Below the pieces are notes generated by a model. It saw nothing but the letters and a program-made list of their open reading frames with translations, was not told the origin of the DNA and made no database searches. This document shows, one piece after another, positions 1 through 11,132 of a DNA stretch of 64,000 nt (position 1 is the first letter of the stretch; the number at the start of each line of letters is the position of its first letter). The DNA lies in the NCBI GenBank assembly GCA_963920705.1, contig OY987233.1:10217459-10281458 (forward strand), read 5' to 3'. Origin of the DNA: Odiellus spinosus (taxonomy: Eukaryota; Arthropoda; Arachnida; Opiliones; Phalangiidae). Both the position numbers and the translations under genes were made by a program.

Positions 1-126
1 GTTTTATTTCATTTTATTTAATAATTTTTGTCCTTGAGTTTTTTTTTTCTTTTTCTTTTGCGATGGGAGTATTCCGGTAATTAGAGCCCGCTAATTCAGG
101 TGCCAGCCAGCGTTCGCTGTTTTTTT

Positions 127-793
127 TAAGCTTCGTTCATACTTGAAAACAAAATCGGTTCACACGAACTAACAAGACAGTTTACCAAGGTTCATCCATA
201 GCCAAGGCTTAGAAATTAAATTAAAAAACATTCCTAGAATTGAAAAATTATAAATAATTATCCCAACATAATTAGTTAATTCCTTAATTAATATTTAACA
301 TAAATTATAATTTTAATCAAGTCAACAAATATGTCTCGGTTCGTCTCGTTATTTTCTAGACGTTCGGACTTGACCAAGCAAATTGCTTCTAACAAGAACT
401 GATTTCTGATAAAGCCCATTTAAAGCCTCATTCATACTTGAGACAAAATCGGTTCCCAAACCGGTTCCTTGGTTCACACGCTGACAAGTCGGTTCACAGC
501 CGTTTGCTCCGGTTCAACTTAACCCAAGGTTTTAAAAAACGCTTATAATTTAAAAATTATAAATAATTATCTCAAATTAATTAGTAAATCATGTTTGTAA
601 CTCGTTGGTTGATTAATTTTGACAGAAAGTGTAATTTTAATCGTGTTATTTAAATATTTGTCAACAAATTTGTCTCTTGGCGCTTCGGACTTAACTCGCA
701 AATTGTTTCCGACAAGAACTGATTTCTGACATTGGTTTGATAACCATTTATAGAAATCTAAACGCGTTTAGGTTTATGTATGAACGAGGCTTA
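127..793. mobile_element. Family H fold-ended element, internal tandem dimer
   Basis: The left end reads TAAGCTTCGTTCATACTTGA and the right end (774-793), reversed, reads TAAGCCTCGTTCATACATAA, so the ends are imperfect inverted repeats. Inside, about 300 bp is present twice (about 125-415 and 419-735); both halves share AAATTATAAATAATTATC, the CAACAAAT(A/T)TGTCTC stretch and ACAAGAACTGATTTCTGA. A third copy of the end motif (AAGCCTCATTCATACTTGA) sits at the junction at 419. It looks like a MITE that duplicated in tandem while sharing the middle TIR. No ORF. A related end motif lies at about 50661. Confidence 0.5.
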
Positions 794-1184
794 AGATACC
801 TCTAGCAGTACAAGATCTTCAGAGATCGCTCTTAGAATCTATTCATAATTAAAAGCTATAAATGTTTGTCGTTGTCTGTGTCTGAAACGCGGCTGGCTAC
901 CTTTATTACTATCTCTAAAGATATTTCTTAATACGTGTAATTTTCTATTCGAGAGCCTCAATCTCCTCCCATTATTATTATAATTAGTGACCTTCGTAAC
1001 GAAGCTCCCCCTCTAATAATTAAGGCCGCTCCCACTGAAAATATATCTTTATGTAATCTACTAACGTTTTGTTCTACCATTATAGAATATGATTTTTATT
1101 TTTAATATTTCTTTTATAAAATTTTGGCATTAAGATCTTAGTTAAAGGGAAACTGAATGAAATGGTTAATAAAATGCGTATTAA
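794..1184. other. AT-rich non-coding, no feature seen
   Basis: No ORF, RNA gene or repeat copy is visible. A single TTAAAGGGAAACTGA at about 1141 resembles the outer end of MITE family B and may be a remnant end. Confidence 0.5.
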
Positions 1185-1555
1185 TTTTAAATTTTAGATT
1201 TCTTAGAACATAAAATATGTTATTTAGTACAAAAAAAGGTATATAAAATATTTAAATCATGAAAAAATGATTTTTAAATAATAATCTTACAGGTACATTT
1301 GAATTCTTCTCAGAGAGAGAGGATACGAGCCAATAAAATGCCGTCTTTTAAATTCCAATATTGTATATTCAAGCGGAAAGACACCAAAAGGTGGCGCCAC
1401 ATTTCCCCCCAATAAAAAATCTATAAAATTTCGAGAAAAAGTATGTTTTTCGGAACCCCGTTGGAGACTGTTGCGCCATCTAACAAAGTAAAATTCTGAT
1501 TGGCTGGTATCCCCTTTTCTACATGGAATAAGATGGTAGACGATTTTAATTCCAT
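1185..1555 (+). mobile_element. Family F dispersed repeat, copy 1
   Basis: This segment recurs at 32045-32445 in the same orientation. Shared blocks, in order, are TTTTAGATTTCTTAGA, TTTAGTACAAA, CAAAAGGTGGCGCCA, TTTTTCGGAACC, TTGGAG, GCGCCATCTAAC, CTGATTGGCTGGTATCCCC, TTTTCTACATGGAA and GACGATTTTAA. No terminal inverted repeats or TSD could be recognised, so the class is unknown. Confidence 0.6.
1389..1482. promoter_or_regulatory. Convergent pair of CTCF-like cores in family F copy 1
   Basis: AGGTGGCGCC at 1389-1398 and GCGCCATCTA at 1473-1482 (reverse of TAGATGGCGC) face each other about 80 bp apart. AGGTGGCGC is the known insect CTCF core. The arrangement is conserved in copy 2 at 32264-32351. 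Binding is inferred from motif only. Confidence 0.3.
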
Positions 1556-3563
1556 TTTTAGCCTAAAGTTTCACTTTAAGTACTCTTATGTTTTAATTTT
1601 GATTAGGATTATTTTCATAAATTAAGAGTAGCCTTCTTTTCAACGTTTTCTTAGTTTTTATCGTTAGGGAATAAAATATGTGATTGGCCGTAAATTTTCA
1701 CTTAAAACTATCAATAAATTTAGTTGACCCACTTAAGTAAAAGTGTATGGTAACTAATTTGAATTTAAAATTTATTACGGTCATAAAAAGTATTAACCTT
1801 TTTATATTTAAAAAATCCTCCTATGATAATATTTTATGATAGTTGATATTATAAAAGAAGTTGTGGGTGCAATATCTTGTTCGAATGTTTCCAACTACGT
1901 CACGAAATCACGTGGTGTTAAGGTCATACATGGCGGTTATTTCCGTTTTCATAAAACGCTAGGGCTCGGACTTCTCAGATGTCACTCGGGCGAGGCCCAG
2001 CCTTGAGAGTTGGCTCCTGGATATAGAACAAATAAGCTTAAGAAATGCTCGGTGCTCACGAGCGCTATGAGCTTTACGAGTTATGACGTAGCTGATGACG
2101 TCGACGGCAACATTCTCTAAGAAAGCTCCTCCTCTTTTATGATAGCAACTATTAAAACTATAAAGTTTCCGAAATGATAGTTTATATTCTGTACGACTTT
2201 TCCAATTAAGCTATATAGGGATCACGAAGGGAATTCGTAATATTTGGACTTAGTCGTGTGTTTCGATGGAGAAAGAGTCGCGACGTGTGAGAAGAGAAGA
2301 TCATCAGTGAGGAACATTTCTATCTAGACTAGAAAAGAATCCTCCCAAATTCGTTAGAGACAGAATTTAACACTAACTAGAGGGGGTACATGAAATAGTC
2401 ATATTTTCTCTATGTTACGTTCCCTCCCCTCCCTGGTCGGGGGAAATGAAATAGAAATTGATGTACTTATATACTAAATATCAGAATTTAGTTTCACCTA
2501 AAAAGTAAGCGAGATTTATCGTATTAGCCCTCTCGTGTTTGTAATTGTTTGGAAATTTAAATGTTTATCATTTATTGTTGCTCTCTGATGAATTCTAAAT
2601 AGAATTTCAGTAGCATTTTCGGAAAGATTGTTAAAAAACGATTCGAAACATATATTTAAAGTATATAGTTCTCTTAGGTACGTCTGTCTGTCTGTCTGTC
2701 GGGAACGCTAAGATGTATCTGCCAAGTTAAAGGTTTTATTTCAAAACATTGGAATTTAAATCTTTATATTGCGAGACTAGTGTCAAACGTCGATTATGCC
2801 TAATTTCCAAAGGTCGATAAATCTAATTTCCAATCGTCGATTAAGCCTAACAAGATTAGGTGAGTAATTTCAGTAATTTTAATAAATTATACTAGTTAAC
2901 TAATTAATATAACTATTACTAGTTAGCGTACACTTAAATGCCTCCAATAAATGAGGAGCTTTAAAAACTGATAACAGATTACGGACTTTTCTTTTATATT
3001 AAAACCCGAGTGTCGATTTTATTTATATTTGAGTTAGAAGTTGAAATCCATGGGAATAAATATGCCTAGCACAGAGATCCAAGTTTCTCGCCTTTGAAAG
3101 TTTTTTTCTTTCTCTTCTTAATGGTGAAATGAATCTTCTTAATTTGCCCAGGGCGTTTTTAAAAGACCGGATCGTATATAGAGATTTGGAAAACGTTTTT
3201 GTCAAGCTATATTGCGTGGCACTATAATAGCCGCCGATAGATGTCACGTAGATAGAAATTGAAAAGTTTAGATGGAATTCTTCTGATGCACCCGGCATAA
3301 TTGTAGGTTTTTTCCGCTCGACATGGTTATACAATTTTAAAATGATTAAATGAATCACTTTCTTGGTTTTAAATACGCATTTTTCTGAATCTACATTATT
3401 GAAAAGTTTCATAAGAAGAAAAATAACTTATTTTTAAAATTAGGCTTAGCTGCCACAAATTTAATTTCTCACAAGATTATCAATTCTCCCATAAACATGA
3501 AGCTCCATTTCACCCAATCCGTAGATTAAGTAATTAGAATAGGAGAAATGGGACTGGGAGAAT
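1556..3563. other. Non-coding; MITE remnant and a microsatellite
   Basis: No gene recognised. Around 2605-2670 lies a minus-strand tail of MITE family C (GTAGCATTTTCGGAAAGA, then TTAAAAAACGATTCGAAA). At 2682-2700 there is a (GTCT)n microsatellite of about five units. A 129-codon minus ORF at 3023-3412 has no recognisable motif and is probably chance. Confidence 0.5.
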
Positions 3564-3690
3564 GCGAAAGGTAGTTTTCTTTCTGGATTAAGTACTTTTA
3601 CGAAAAAGACCGCGCGAAAGCCAGAACGTACGAGAATCAACTAACTCAATTCAATAACGAAATCACGTGACCGTAATGAGATTACGTAAT
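3564..3690 (+). mobile_element. MITE family C fragment (left part), interrupted
   Basis: It matches the 5' portion of family C: GCGAAAGGTAGTT, GGATTAAGTACTTTTACG, AAAAAGACCGCGCGAAAGCC, then GAAATCACGTGACC. The family C tail resumes at 4250 after a family A element, so a nested insertion, probably with internal loss, is the simplest reading. Confidence 0.6.
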
Positions 3691-3702
3691 AATATTGAGT
3701 CT

Positions 3703-4248
3703 AATACTAGGCTTTGGAATCGATTTAAACCGTTTCAAAATGTTTCGCTAGAGTCGTGTGAACCGTCTTTTCTCGAATCGATTTGTCGAATCTGCTTCGG
3801 GAACCAGTTTCGTACCGATTCGGTTTCAACAGCAGATAATACTATAGCCTTTAGAATCGATTTAAACCGTTTCAAAACGTTTCGCTAGATTCGTGTGAAC
3901 CGTCTTTTCTCGAATCGATTTGTCGAATCTGCTTCGGGAACCAGTTTCGTACCGATTCGGTTTCAACAGCAGGTAATACTATAGCCCTTAGAATCGATTT
4001 AAACCGTTTCAAAACGTTTCGCTAGATTCGTGTGAACGGGAAACCGTCTTTTCTCGAATCGATTTGATTCGATTTCTCGGAACTGCTTCGGGAACCAGTT
4101 TCATACCGATTCGTTTTCAGCAACCGATAGATGAAGCTACGATAAATCGATTCATAAAGATAACGCGAGAACACGTGACGCTTAAAATGATTCCTGGCGA
4201 TTCGAATATCGGTTTGATTTTACCGTTTCAAATCGATTGAGAAATGCT
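3703..4248 (+). mobile_element. MITE family A copy 1, internally triplicated
   Basis: It opens with TAATACTAGGCTTTGGAATC and closes with TTTACCGTTTCAAATCGATT and GAGAAATGCTAG. The block starting GAATCGATTTAAACCGTTTC occurs at 3717, 3854 and 3991, an exact 137-bp period, before the distal part of the element follows once. Other copies of the family contain this block only once. No coding capacity. Confidence 0.75.
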
Positions 4249-4249
4249 A

Positions 4250-4325
4250 GAATTTTGAATCGTTTTTTAACGATCTTTCCGAAAATGCTAATCATTTCTA
4301 TTTGGAGTTCATGAAAAATATATAA
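4250..4325 (+). mobile_element. MITE family C tail fragment
   Basis: TTTTGAATCGTTTTTTAACG, ATCTTTCCGAAAATGCT and TTTGGAGTTCATGAAAAAT match the 3' part of family C. It directly abuts family A copy 1, which separates it from the fragment at 3564-3690. Confidence 0.6.
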
Positions 4326-4687
4326 TAGCCTATATTTTAATGTTAATTGACATAGATCTTGATTGAGCAGAGCTAGGGCGTTCGGAATCGAGCGAGTGAA
4401 CAGGAGAAGAAGAAGCGATTCATCAAGTAGCAATTTATTTTCGTGATTTCGAGTGGGTGTTGCTTTTTAACTCAAATATATCCAATTTAGAACTTTCCCC
4501 TAGTTACTAATAAAAGCGACTGACGCTTTTTCGGGAGTGTTTCGTTTCTAGAACCACAATGAAAATAAATTAAATCCTTAAAACGGATAGGGTAACTTAT
4601 TGATCAGGTTCCTAAAATACAGATTGAAAATAATTTAAAATTACTTTGACCAATATCCCGTGATAATCAAAAACTAAATTTAACATA
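4326..4687. other. Non-coding, no feature seen
   Basis: AT-rich sequence without a recognisable gene, RNA or repeat copy. Confidence 0.5.
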
Positions 4688-5090
4688 TTAAAGGGAGAAT
4701 GCAACCTAACTAAAAAAGATTCTTTATCCATTCCTTATCGTTTAAACGGCAAAACAAAATTACTAACTTACCATCAAAATAGGCTTAGCTGGATTCATGA
4801 AGATTCTGAATTTCTTCGCTTTGAAGGGTCAGCAACCAATGAGCGAAGGCTTGTCGTTAAGACGAGATCTCCGTGAGACTTATAATAAAATTCGATTGGT
4901 CGCTGACTCTTAAATTCGAAGAAATTTAGAATCTCCATGAATCGAGCTAAGCCTATTTCCCTGGTAAGTTTTAAATTTATTTCTAGTTTAATATATATGT
5001 AAATTTCTTTAACTGGTGGATTAGGCCTATTTGAACGATAGGGATCGATAAAAATCACCTTTTTTTTCCTGATTAGTGGCAACCATTAAA
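4688..5090 (+). mobile_element. MITE family E copy 2 (right end decayed)
   Basis: The left end TTAAAGGGAGAATGCAACC matches the TIR of the complete copy at 23116-23486. Shared internal blocks include AAAATAGGCTTAGCTGGATT, CTTCGC then TTGAAGGGTC, ACCAATGAGC, CGTCGTTAAG, CGAGATCT and GGATTAGG(C/T)CTATTT. The right TIR is degraded near 5070-5090. Confidence 0.65.
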
Positions 5091-5557
5091 TTTAACAATT
5101 TATTAATTTAAATTGGTGCGTGAAAAAATGACTTAAATTCAATGTTCTTATCAAAGTTTTATCAGGCTTCAAACGTTTTTCCTGACTCGATAATTGGCGG
5201 GAAACTTCTAAAGATTATTATAAAACGATAAACTAGCTATCATTATCAGTAAACATTATATCATATCAGCGTATGTACGTGAAGTTAATGCCTTTTATTT
5301 CTACCGCAAAATTCTAAATTTCATCAAATATTAATACATAAATATTGGCAAATGAGAACTATATTGATTATAGAGTTTTAGTTAGGGTTTTACTATGGTA
5401 AATCTTAATTGCTGCTAACTTAATGATGAGAATAAGGGTTATACAAATCATTGTTCTAAGCTTCTGGTGGGCTTGTGACGCTAAGATTAATTTCAATTGA
5501 ACTAAAATAGACAAGATACTATTATGATCTATATGGTAAAAACATATAGTTACTTAA
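5091..5557. other. Non-coding, no feature seen
   Basis: AT-rich; no ORF of note and no recognised repeat. Confidence 0.5.
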
Positions 5558-5851
5558 TCTACGCTCATACTAGGCCTTGTAATCGATTTAAACTGTTTCA
5601 AAACGTTTCTTATTAGTCGTGTGAACGGGAAACCGTCTTTTCTCGAATCGATTTGATTTCTCGAAATTGCTTCGGAAACCAGTTTCGTATCGATTCGGTT
5701 TCATCAACCGATAGATTAAGCTACGATTTATTTATTTATTTATAAAGATAACGCGTGCATGAACACCGCTTAAAACGATTCCTGGCGATTCGAATATCGG
5801 TTTGATTTTACCGTTTCAAATCGATTAAGAGATTCTAGTGTGACCGTAGCT
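5558..5851 (+). mobile_element. MITE family A copy 2
   Basis: The left end CTACGCTCATACTAGGCC and right end CTAGTGTGACCGTAGCTA form imperfect TIRs. The interior shows the family landmarks AATCGATTTAAACTGTTTC, CGTCTTTTCTCGAATCGATT, CCAGTTTCGTATCGATTCGG, GATAACGCGTG and GATTCCTGGCGATTCGAATA. Confidence 0.75.
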
Positions 5852-5861
5852 AAAGTTACTA

Positions 5862-6138
5862 TAGCTGCGTTCATACTAGGCCTTGGAATCGATTTAAACC
5901 GTTTCAGAACATTTCACTGGAGTATCGTGAACGGGAAACCTTTTTTCTCGAATCGATTGGATTCTTAAAACTGCTTCGGGAACCAGTTTCGTACCGATAC
6001 GGTTTCAACAACAAGCTACGATAAATCGATTTATAAAGCTAACGCGTGAACACCGCTTAAAACGATTCCTGGCGATTTGAATATCGGTTTGATTTTACCG
6101 TTTCAAATCGATTAAGAAATACTAGTGTGGTCGTAGCT
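5862..6138 (+). mobile_element. MITE family A copy 3
   Basis: This second full-length copy lies about 10 bp after copy 2 in the same orientation. Its ends are TAGCTGCGTTCATACTAGG and CTAGTGTGGTCGTAGCTA. It is the clearest example of the family's TIR. Confidence 0.8.
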
Positions 6139-6790
6139 ATTGTTAACGATGATCTGGGCTTCAAATTACGATTCTAATCTCTATTAAAAATATGTTATAA
6201 TTTCGACTGGCAAAATAAGTGAAATAAAAGATTTTAAGTCTAAATATATTTCGAGTATGCCCCGTTTTCAATAAACATTTTTTTTTAAGCTTTTGCATTC
6301 ACTTTTCAAAGATAATTAATTTAGATATGGGCTTCTCTGTCACTCGAATCTTGTTAACGTGGGTTAAACGAAAAGCTTCAACTTTGTTTTGACATAAAAG
6401 ATATATTCTGGGCCGAAAAACGTATAATGATGCCATTATGAAGCCATCTTAAAAAGACACTTGAAAACCAATTTAATTATAAATTTTAAGGAATTTCGTG
6501 AGCTATTCTTATACTTATATCAATTGAAATTGTTTCAAGCTAATATCTGAACATAATTGATGAAATTAATCATGAAATTTCTCAACATTTTATCAAATTT
6601 AAACTAATTTGTTGAATTTTGTAGTAAGTTCTTGACATATACTCTAGTTTCTGATGATGAATATCTTTCTATAGCTGTTGATTCAACAGTCGGTGATTTA
6701 ATTTAAACTTTGATTATTTTACGGGGGCTAACACGTAATGAAGATATATTGTTATCTCGAAATGAAAATGATTTAGATAAAAATAACGGG
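6139..6790 (-). other. Inferred intron downstream of the zinc-finger exon
   Basis: AT-rich sequence with no ORF and no recognisable continuation of the zinc-finger region on the minus strand. If the donor at 6796 is used, the intron continues past the left edge and is longer than 6.79 kb. Confidence 0.45.
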
Positions 6791-6796
6791 GCTTAC
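6791..6796 (-). promoter_or_regulatory. 5' splice donor of odd-skipped-family exon
   Basis: Read on the minus strand, the exon ends ...CATAG and the next bases are GTAAGC, a near-consensus donor (AG|GTAAG). Reading through gives a TAA stop at once (6793-6795) in the middle of a zinc finger, so splicing here is strongly favoured. Confidence 0.85.
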
Positions 6797-8289
6797 CTAT
6801 GATCCCTGAGATGATCCTGTCTTCTGAAAGCCTTATGACAAATATCGCAAGTGTATGGCCTCTCGTCCGTATGAGTTCTTTCGTGAATCAACAGATTGTA
6901 GGACTTGGTGAACCGACGCTGACAGTACTTGCAGATAAACTCCTTCTTTGGTCTTGAACTTGGTCCCCTTGAGGCTCGATGCGTAGCTCCGCTGGACATA
7001 GGGGTCCCCAAGTAAACGCTTCTTTCCAATAAAATCGGATCAGGCACGAAACCGTGATGATGATGATGAGGAGGCTGAGGAAGTATTTGTTGATGATGTT
7101 TACCTCTAAATAAGGCTGCAGCGAACGATGGTGCGTAGGGTAAAACTGAGGAATAGTTCGGAGGTGGTAAAGACTGATAATTAGTCGGATAACTCTGATA
7201 TGGCTGTAGTTCCTGGTGAGGTAATCTAGGATTATGAATTAGAGGTAATTCCGGAGGAATTCTTCGTCCCGCGCAATCCGATCCAGATTCGTCGTCTTCG
7301 ACATCAATGTCGTCAGGATCGACGGACATTCTTTCTCTAACTCTTCCGACTTCTTCTTCCTCGTCTTCGGTATATTGTTCCGATTCTTCTTGATCCGAGA
7401 TGGTCGCCGAATGAGCCAATCGCGCGAAATCAAAACGTTTCTTCTTCTTGTTCTTAATGTTTTTCATTCGAGTAGATCTTCGTCTTTCGGGGTTTCCGGA
7501 TGATTTTTCAGAAATTGGCGGTGATAAGGAAGAAGACGAAGACGAGCCGTCTTCCGACGATGGAGGGGATAACCCGGAAGGGGGGTTTGGATTGACCCCG
7601 GCGATATTACGATTAGAAGGTAAAAATGTCCCGTTAAACGAATTAAGTAAATGAGAGGCCCGAGGCGAAACGTTTCGGAGCGGTCCGCTAACGACCGGGT
7701 CACGACTCGACGATTCGTTAGAGTTAGCCATCAACGTCTCGACGCCCGGACGACTGGTTCTAGTTCGTCGTAGGGAGTTAGTTTGGTCGTAAAATTGATT
7801 CGCCGATGATGTTCCGCGAGAGAAAGTTCCTATCGACGTCAATGTATTCGTCGAAGAGGTAGAGACGGAGCCCGCGGCGAGTTGATTCTTTTCCCGTCGC
7901 CTCTGAGCCGAATTACCGCCGTGATAAGCCGTAAACGCCGATCCACCTCTTACTACTATCGAGTCCGAGACGGCGTGGTGACGTCTTCGAATATTCAGGG
8001 AATTTGGAATGTTACCTAACACTTCCTGGTTATTTAAACTGCAGTCCATCGCGTTGACGAGTTCCATCATAGTTCCAGGAACTCCGCCTCTCGTTACGTT
8101 AGGTAATGGTCCTTGAACGAGGGTTCCCGGAGGAGGGTACCGTACTAGTAGTAAAGGGTTATGTTGGGGCGCTAACTGAACCACTGGATGTCCCGGTAAT
8201 TTGTCGAGTTGTGGTGGTGTACTTATTAATGATGGTGAAGATGAGTGAATGTTGATTACGCCAGTTGGGGTTAATGGTGGTGTTGGCAT
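6797..8289 (-). CDS. Odd-skipped/OSR-family C2H2 zinc-finger protein, partial (one exon)
   Basis: This exon encodes about 497 residues of a nuclear DNA-binding transcription factor of the Odd-skipped family (Odd, Sob, Bowl, Drm; vertebrate OSR1/2), which acts in segmentation, gut and leg-joint or kidney development in known animals. The tail is diagnostic: [11 protein letters not shown] leads into finger 1 (C453, C456, H469, H473) with [13 protein letters not shown], then the linker TDERPY and finger 2 (C481, C484, H497) with [10 protein letters not shown]. The last His of finger 2 is missing because the exon ends at a GT donor. The N-terminal part is low complexity: Pro-rich start, Ser-rich about 242-266, a basic stretch 268-285 that could be an NLS, an acidic stretch 299-338 and five His at 408-412. 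The Met at 8289 has a weak context, and an acceptor at 8310 leaves an upstream exon possible. Family assignment is firm; which paralogue is not resolved, though Bowl-like is plausible. Confidence 0.92.
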
Positions 8290-8309
8290 GAAACGATCAC
8301 GTGGTTCTT

Positions 8310-8335
8310 CTGTAATTAAATAAATAATACAAAAT
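8310..8335 (-). promoter_or_regulatory. Possible 3' splice acceptor upstream of the exon
   Basis: On the minus strand TTTATTTAATTACAG precedes the exon, with AG at 8311-8310 and the Met codon 20 bp further on. The frame stays open between them. The pyrimidine tract is weak, so this could equally be 5' UTR of a first coding exon. Confidence 0.4.
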
Positions 8336-9460
8336 TTAGGGTTAGAATAGATTTAAATTAATTAAAACAACTTAATTACCACCAATTTACTTAAGATTAT
8401 AATGATGTTACTTATGGGTTTTGTAATACAAAAGTTATGAAACTATATGTCACAAATGTGAACCAATTAATCTTTATCTAGAAACTCAGGGTGATTAAAA
8501 AAACCAAACAATTATAGGAAAATAAAATATTCATCGATTTATAGGAAATTATAGGAATGGGGAATTACTATTAAAATGGGAAATAAATTTCAAATATGAA
8601 GTTATATAACACAGGTTTTTCCAAATGAATTTTGATTTAATAGTCAGGGTAAAACTGCCTTACCTCTCATTCTAAAATTAAACACTAAATTTTTGTAGTT
8701 AAAATTAAAAACACTTAATTTTTGTAGGTTTTAAGTGCAATCTAGATTAAAATCATGAGTGTAATTGCTTAATTAAATATGAAAGAAATCCTTCGGAGAT
8801 GATCTCATTCCCAAAATGCGAATATTTTAAGATTTTTTATCACAATCTTCTGACATACTTTTTAATTTATTATCTGAGTATCAGTAATTATTAAAAGCAA
8901 GTGCTATTTAAAACACCCATGCATTTTCAAACAAAGATTTAAAACTTTAATTCATTGTTTAAAATAATGAGTTGCTGGTAATTTCCCATCTAAAGAAAAC
9001 AACACCCCACTAGTTCCGTCAAATGACATTCAATTGTTTGCGATGCAAGAATCGAGTGCACGATTTTGGCATCTACGTTGAAACGTACAGCGACCCACGC
9101 AAAATACATCCTATCGTTTTATAATCATTTTAAGTAATACATAAATGCAACCTAACTCGATTCTAGGGGCCAATTGTCAAGTTGATATCCAAAATAGGTC
9201 GCAAATTTAATCACAAGTAATTGGAAGTTTCCTAGGCTGTTTTTTAAATACGCGTGACGTCAGTTGTACTTATCATTTCAATGTACCCTCATTGGATAAC
9301 GAAAGAAAGTGTCGACTAATTTGTTGAAGACTCAAAAATGATTCAAATTGGACAATTCAAACATAATTCGACCAAATAGAGAAAATAAAATAACCTGAAT
9401 TAAAAGTGAACTCATAACTTTTATTAATTGTATAGATCTACTATTAATCAATCGTTCTAG
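8336..9460. other. Upstream flank or intron of the zinc-finger gene
   Basis: AT-rich and without a recognised gene or repeat copy. It lies 5' of the minus-strand exon and may be intron or proximal regulatory DNA. CGTGACGTCAG at about 9253 is CRE-like; no TATA or initiator context can be defended. Confidence 0.4.
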
Positions 9461-9795
9461 TTAAAGGAAAACTTGGAGCTAAAAATGCTTTTGAATTTAT
9501 TTTCGGAATCGCCATGCCAAAAAACGTATTCCAGAATTTTTTAAGATTTTTTTTTTTAGACATGTTTTTGGTGTTTAAATTAATTTCTTAGTAAAAATTG
9601 AGAAAAAGTTAATATAAAATCGGACCAATCATATTATTTCAGCCTTCAACAGCGCTTGTAATGTCTTGTCTCAACATTAAAAGAATAGGCAGTCGTTTGA
9701 AACCCGAGGTCTTAGGCATCAAATACCGACCTATATTCTTTTATTGATGAGACACGACATTACAAGCGCTGCTGAATGCTGAAATAATTGAAATA
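9461..9795 (+). mobile_element. MITE family B copy 1 (right end lost)
   Basis: It begins TTAAAGGAAAACTTGGAGCT and contains the core palindrome: ATTTCAGCCTTCAACAGCG, TTGTAATGTC, a short loop, then GACATTACAAGCGCTG and TGAATGCTGAAAT. Just after the second arm it passes directly into a minus-strand family C element. Confidence 0.7.
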
Positions 9796-10070
9796 AAAAT
9801 TCCACGCAATACTACGTCATCACTATGGTCACGTGATTTCTTAAAGGCGTAGAATTTTTTCTGCCTGTTTCACTGAAAGTGGGCTCAACTTCTGAGCCTC
9901 CTATTGGGTAGCAAGGCAAGAGAAAGCCTGGAGGGTGAGTTTGTTTCCAGGGTGACAGGCAGAAGTAATCCTAGGCCTTTAAGTACTTAATACAGAAAGT
10001 CAACTACCTTTCGTGTGAAAATTATGGTTAATTACGTTCCAGAAATAAACTACGTCATATATCGGTAATT
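9796..10070 (-). mobile_element. MITE family C copy 2 with a nested insert
   Basis: CGCAATACTACGTCATCACT, GTCACGTGATTTC, TTTAAGTACTTAAT, GTCAACTACCTTTCGTGTG and TTACGTTCCAGAAATAAAC match family C on the minus strand. The middle (9861-9963) is replaced by a foreign stretch with inverted ends CTGCCTGT and ACAGGCAG, apparently another small insertion. Confidence 0.65.
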
Positions 10071-10539
10071 ATCTATGTTTGACATTTTTATTTTGAAAGT
10101 TTCTTTCGAAAAACCAGCAGAGATAGGGCGTTTTTATAGTATGATAAAACTAAAAATATAATAGGAATTGGAAAAAGTTCAGCTTTACTTTAAATATAAG
10201 TTCGGGGTCAGTACTAAAAGCGATAATAGGGTATTATCACCTGGATATATGGAGCCGGGGTTTTACCGACCCCAATCCGAATTAGATAGGCTTCCATGGA
10301 GGATCGCTCCATGGGCTACTCATTTAAAACAGCCTGATTTTTTTTTTTTTTGTTTTTTTTTTTTTGTTTTTTGTTTTTTTAGTTTCTTCCCCGTGATCTG
10401 CCGATTTGCCTTCTTTTTAACAGCTGCGCTAACACGAAAATATCCTATATAAAATTAATAAAAAATACCTTAATTTGTTTTTAGGGTGGTCTAGAGAAAA
10501 CTCAACATAAACTCCATGACCAATTATAATTGGTTGTTC
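10071..10539. other. Non-coding with a poly-T tract
   Basis: A T-rich tract occupies about 10339-10380. A 94-codon plus ORF (10168-10452) runs straight through the poly-T tract and shows no protein-like motif, so it is not annotated as a gene. Confidence 0.5.
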
Positions 10540-10985
10540 AAATTTACTTTCCAAAAAGGGAGCTTTTGAATTTATTTATTCCAGATTTTTTTCCGAATTT
10601 TTAGACACGTTTTTGGTGTTTTAATTAATTTCTAAAGTTTGGTTAAGTTTGAATAAAAGTAAATATAAAATCGGACCAATCATATTATTTCAGCCTTCAA
10701 CAGCGCTTGTAATGTCTTCTCTCAACATTAAACGAGTAGGCCAGTATTTGATGGTCAAGGTCTTAGCATTAAACGCCAGCCTATTCTTTTAATGTTACGA
10801 CATTACAAGAACTGTTGAAGGCTGAAATAATATGATTGGTCCGATTTTATATTTACTTTTATAGAAATTTTACCAAACTTTAGAAATTAATTTAAACACC
10901 AAAAACGTGTCTAAAAATACGTTTTATGGGTAGGTGATTCCGAAAATAAATTAAAAAGCTGTTCCATTTTTTAGCTCCAAGTTCA
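10540..10985 (+). mobile_element. MITE family B copy 2
   Basis: A long palindromic element. The arms carry ATTTCAGCCTTCAACAGCG and GTTGAAGGCTGAAATAATA, flanked symmetrically by ACCAATCATATTATTTCAG / ATATGATTGGTCCG, TAGACACGTTTTTGGTG / CACCAAAAACGTGTCTA and, at the right, TTTTAGCTCCAAGTT. The outer TTAA ends are degraded. Confidence 0.75.
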
Positions 10986-11132
10986 TCAGGCTTCAATCTA
11001 TCTAAATTAATTTGATATGAGTTTCTCTTGAAGAAGCAATAGCTTGAAAATATTGATTGAATACGGGGCTTCACAGTTGAAGTTGATTAAAATTAATGTG
11101 ATTACTTAGGCAGACTATTTATGAGAACACTT

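Noticed and set aside
3023-3412. 129-codon minus ORF
   Set aside because: Unrecognised, AT-driven composition, and no supporting signals.
1-6790. Second exon of the zinc-finger gene on the minus strand
   Set aside because: I looked for sequence able to encode the expected continuation (YIHSKEKPFKC and a CGKGF finger) and found none.
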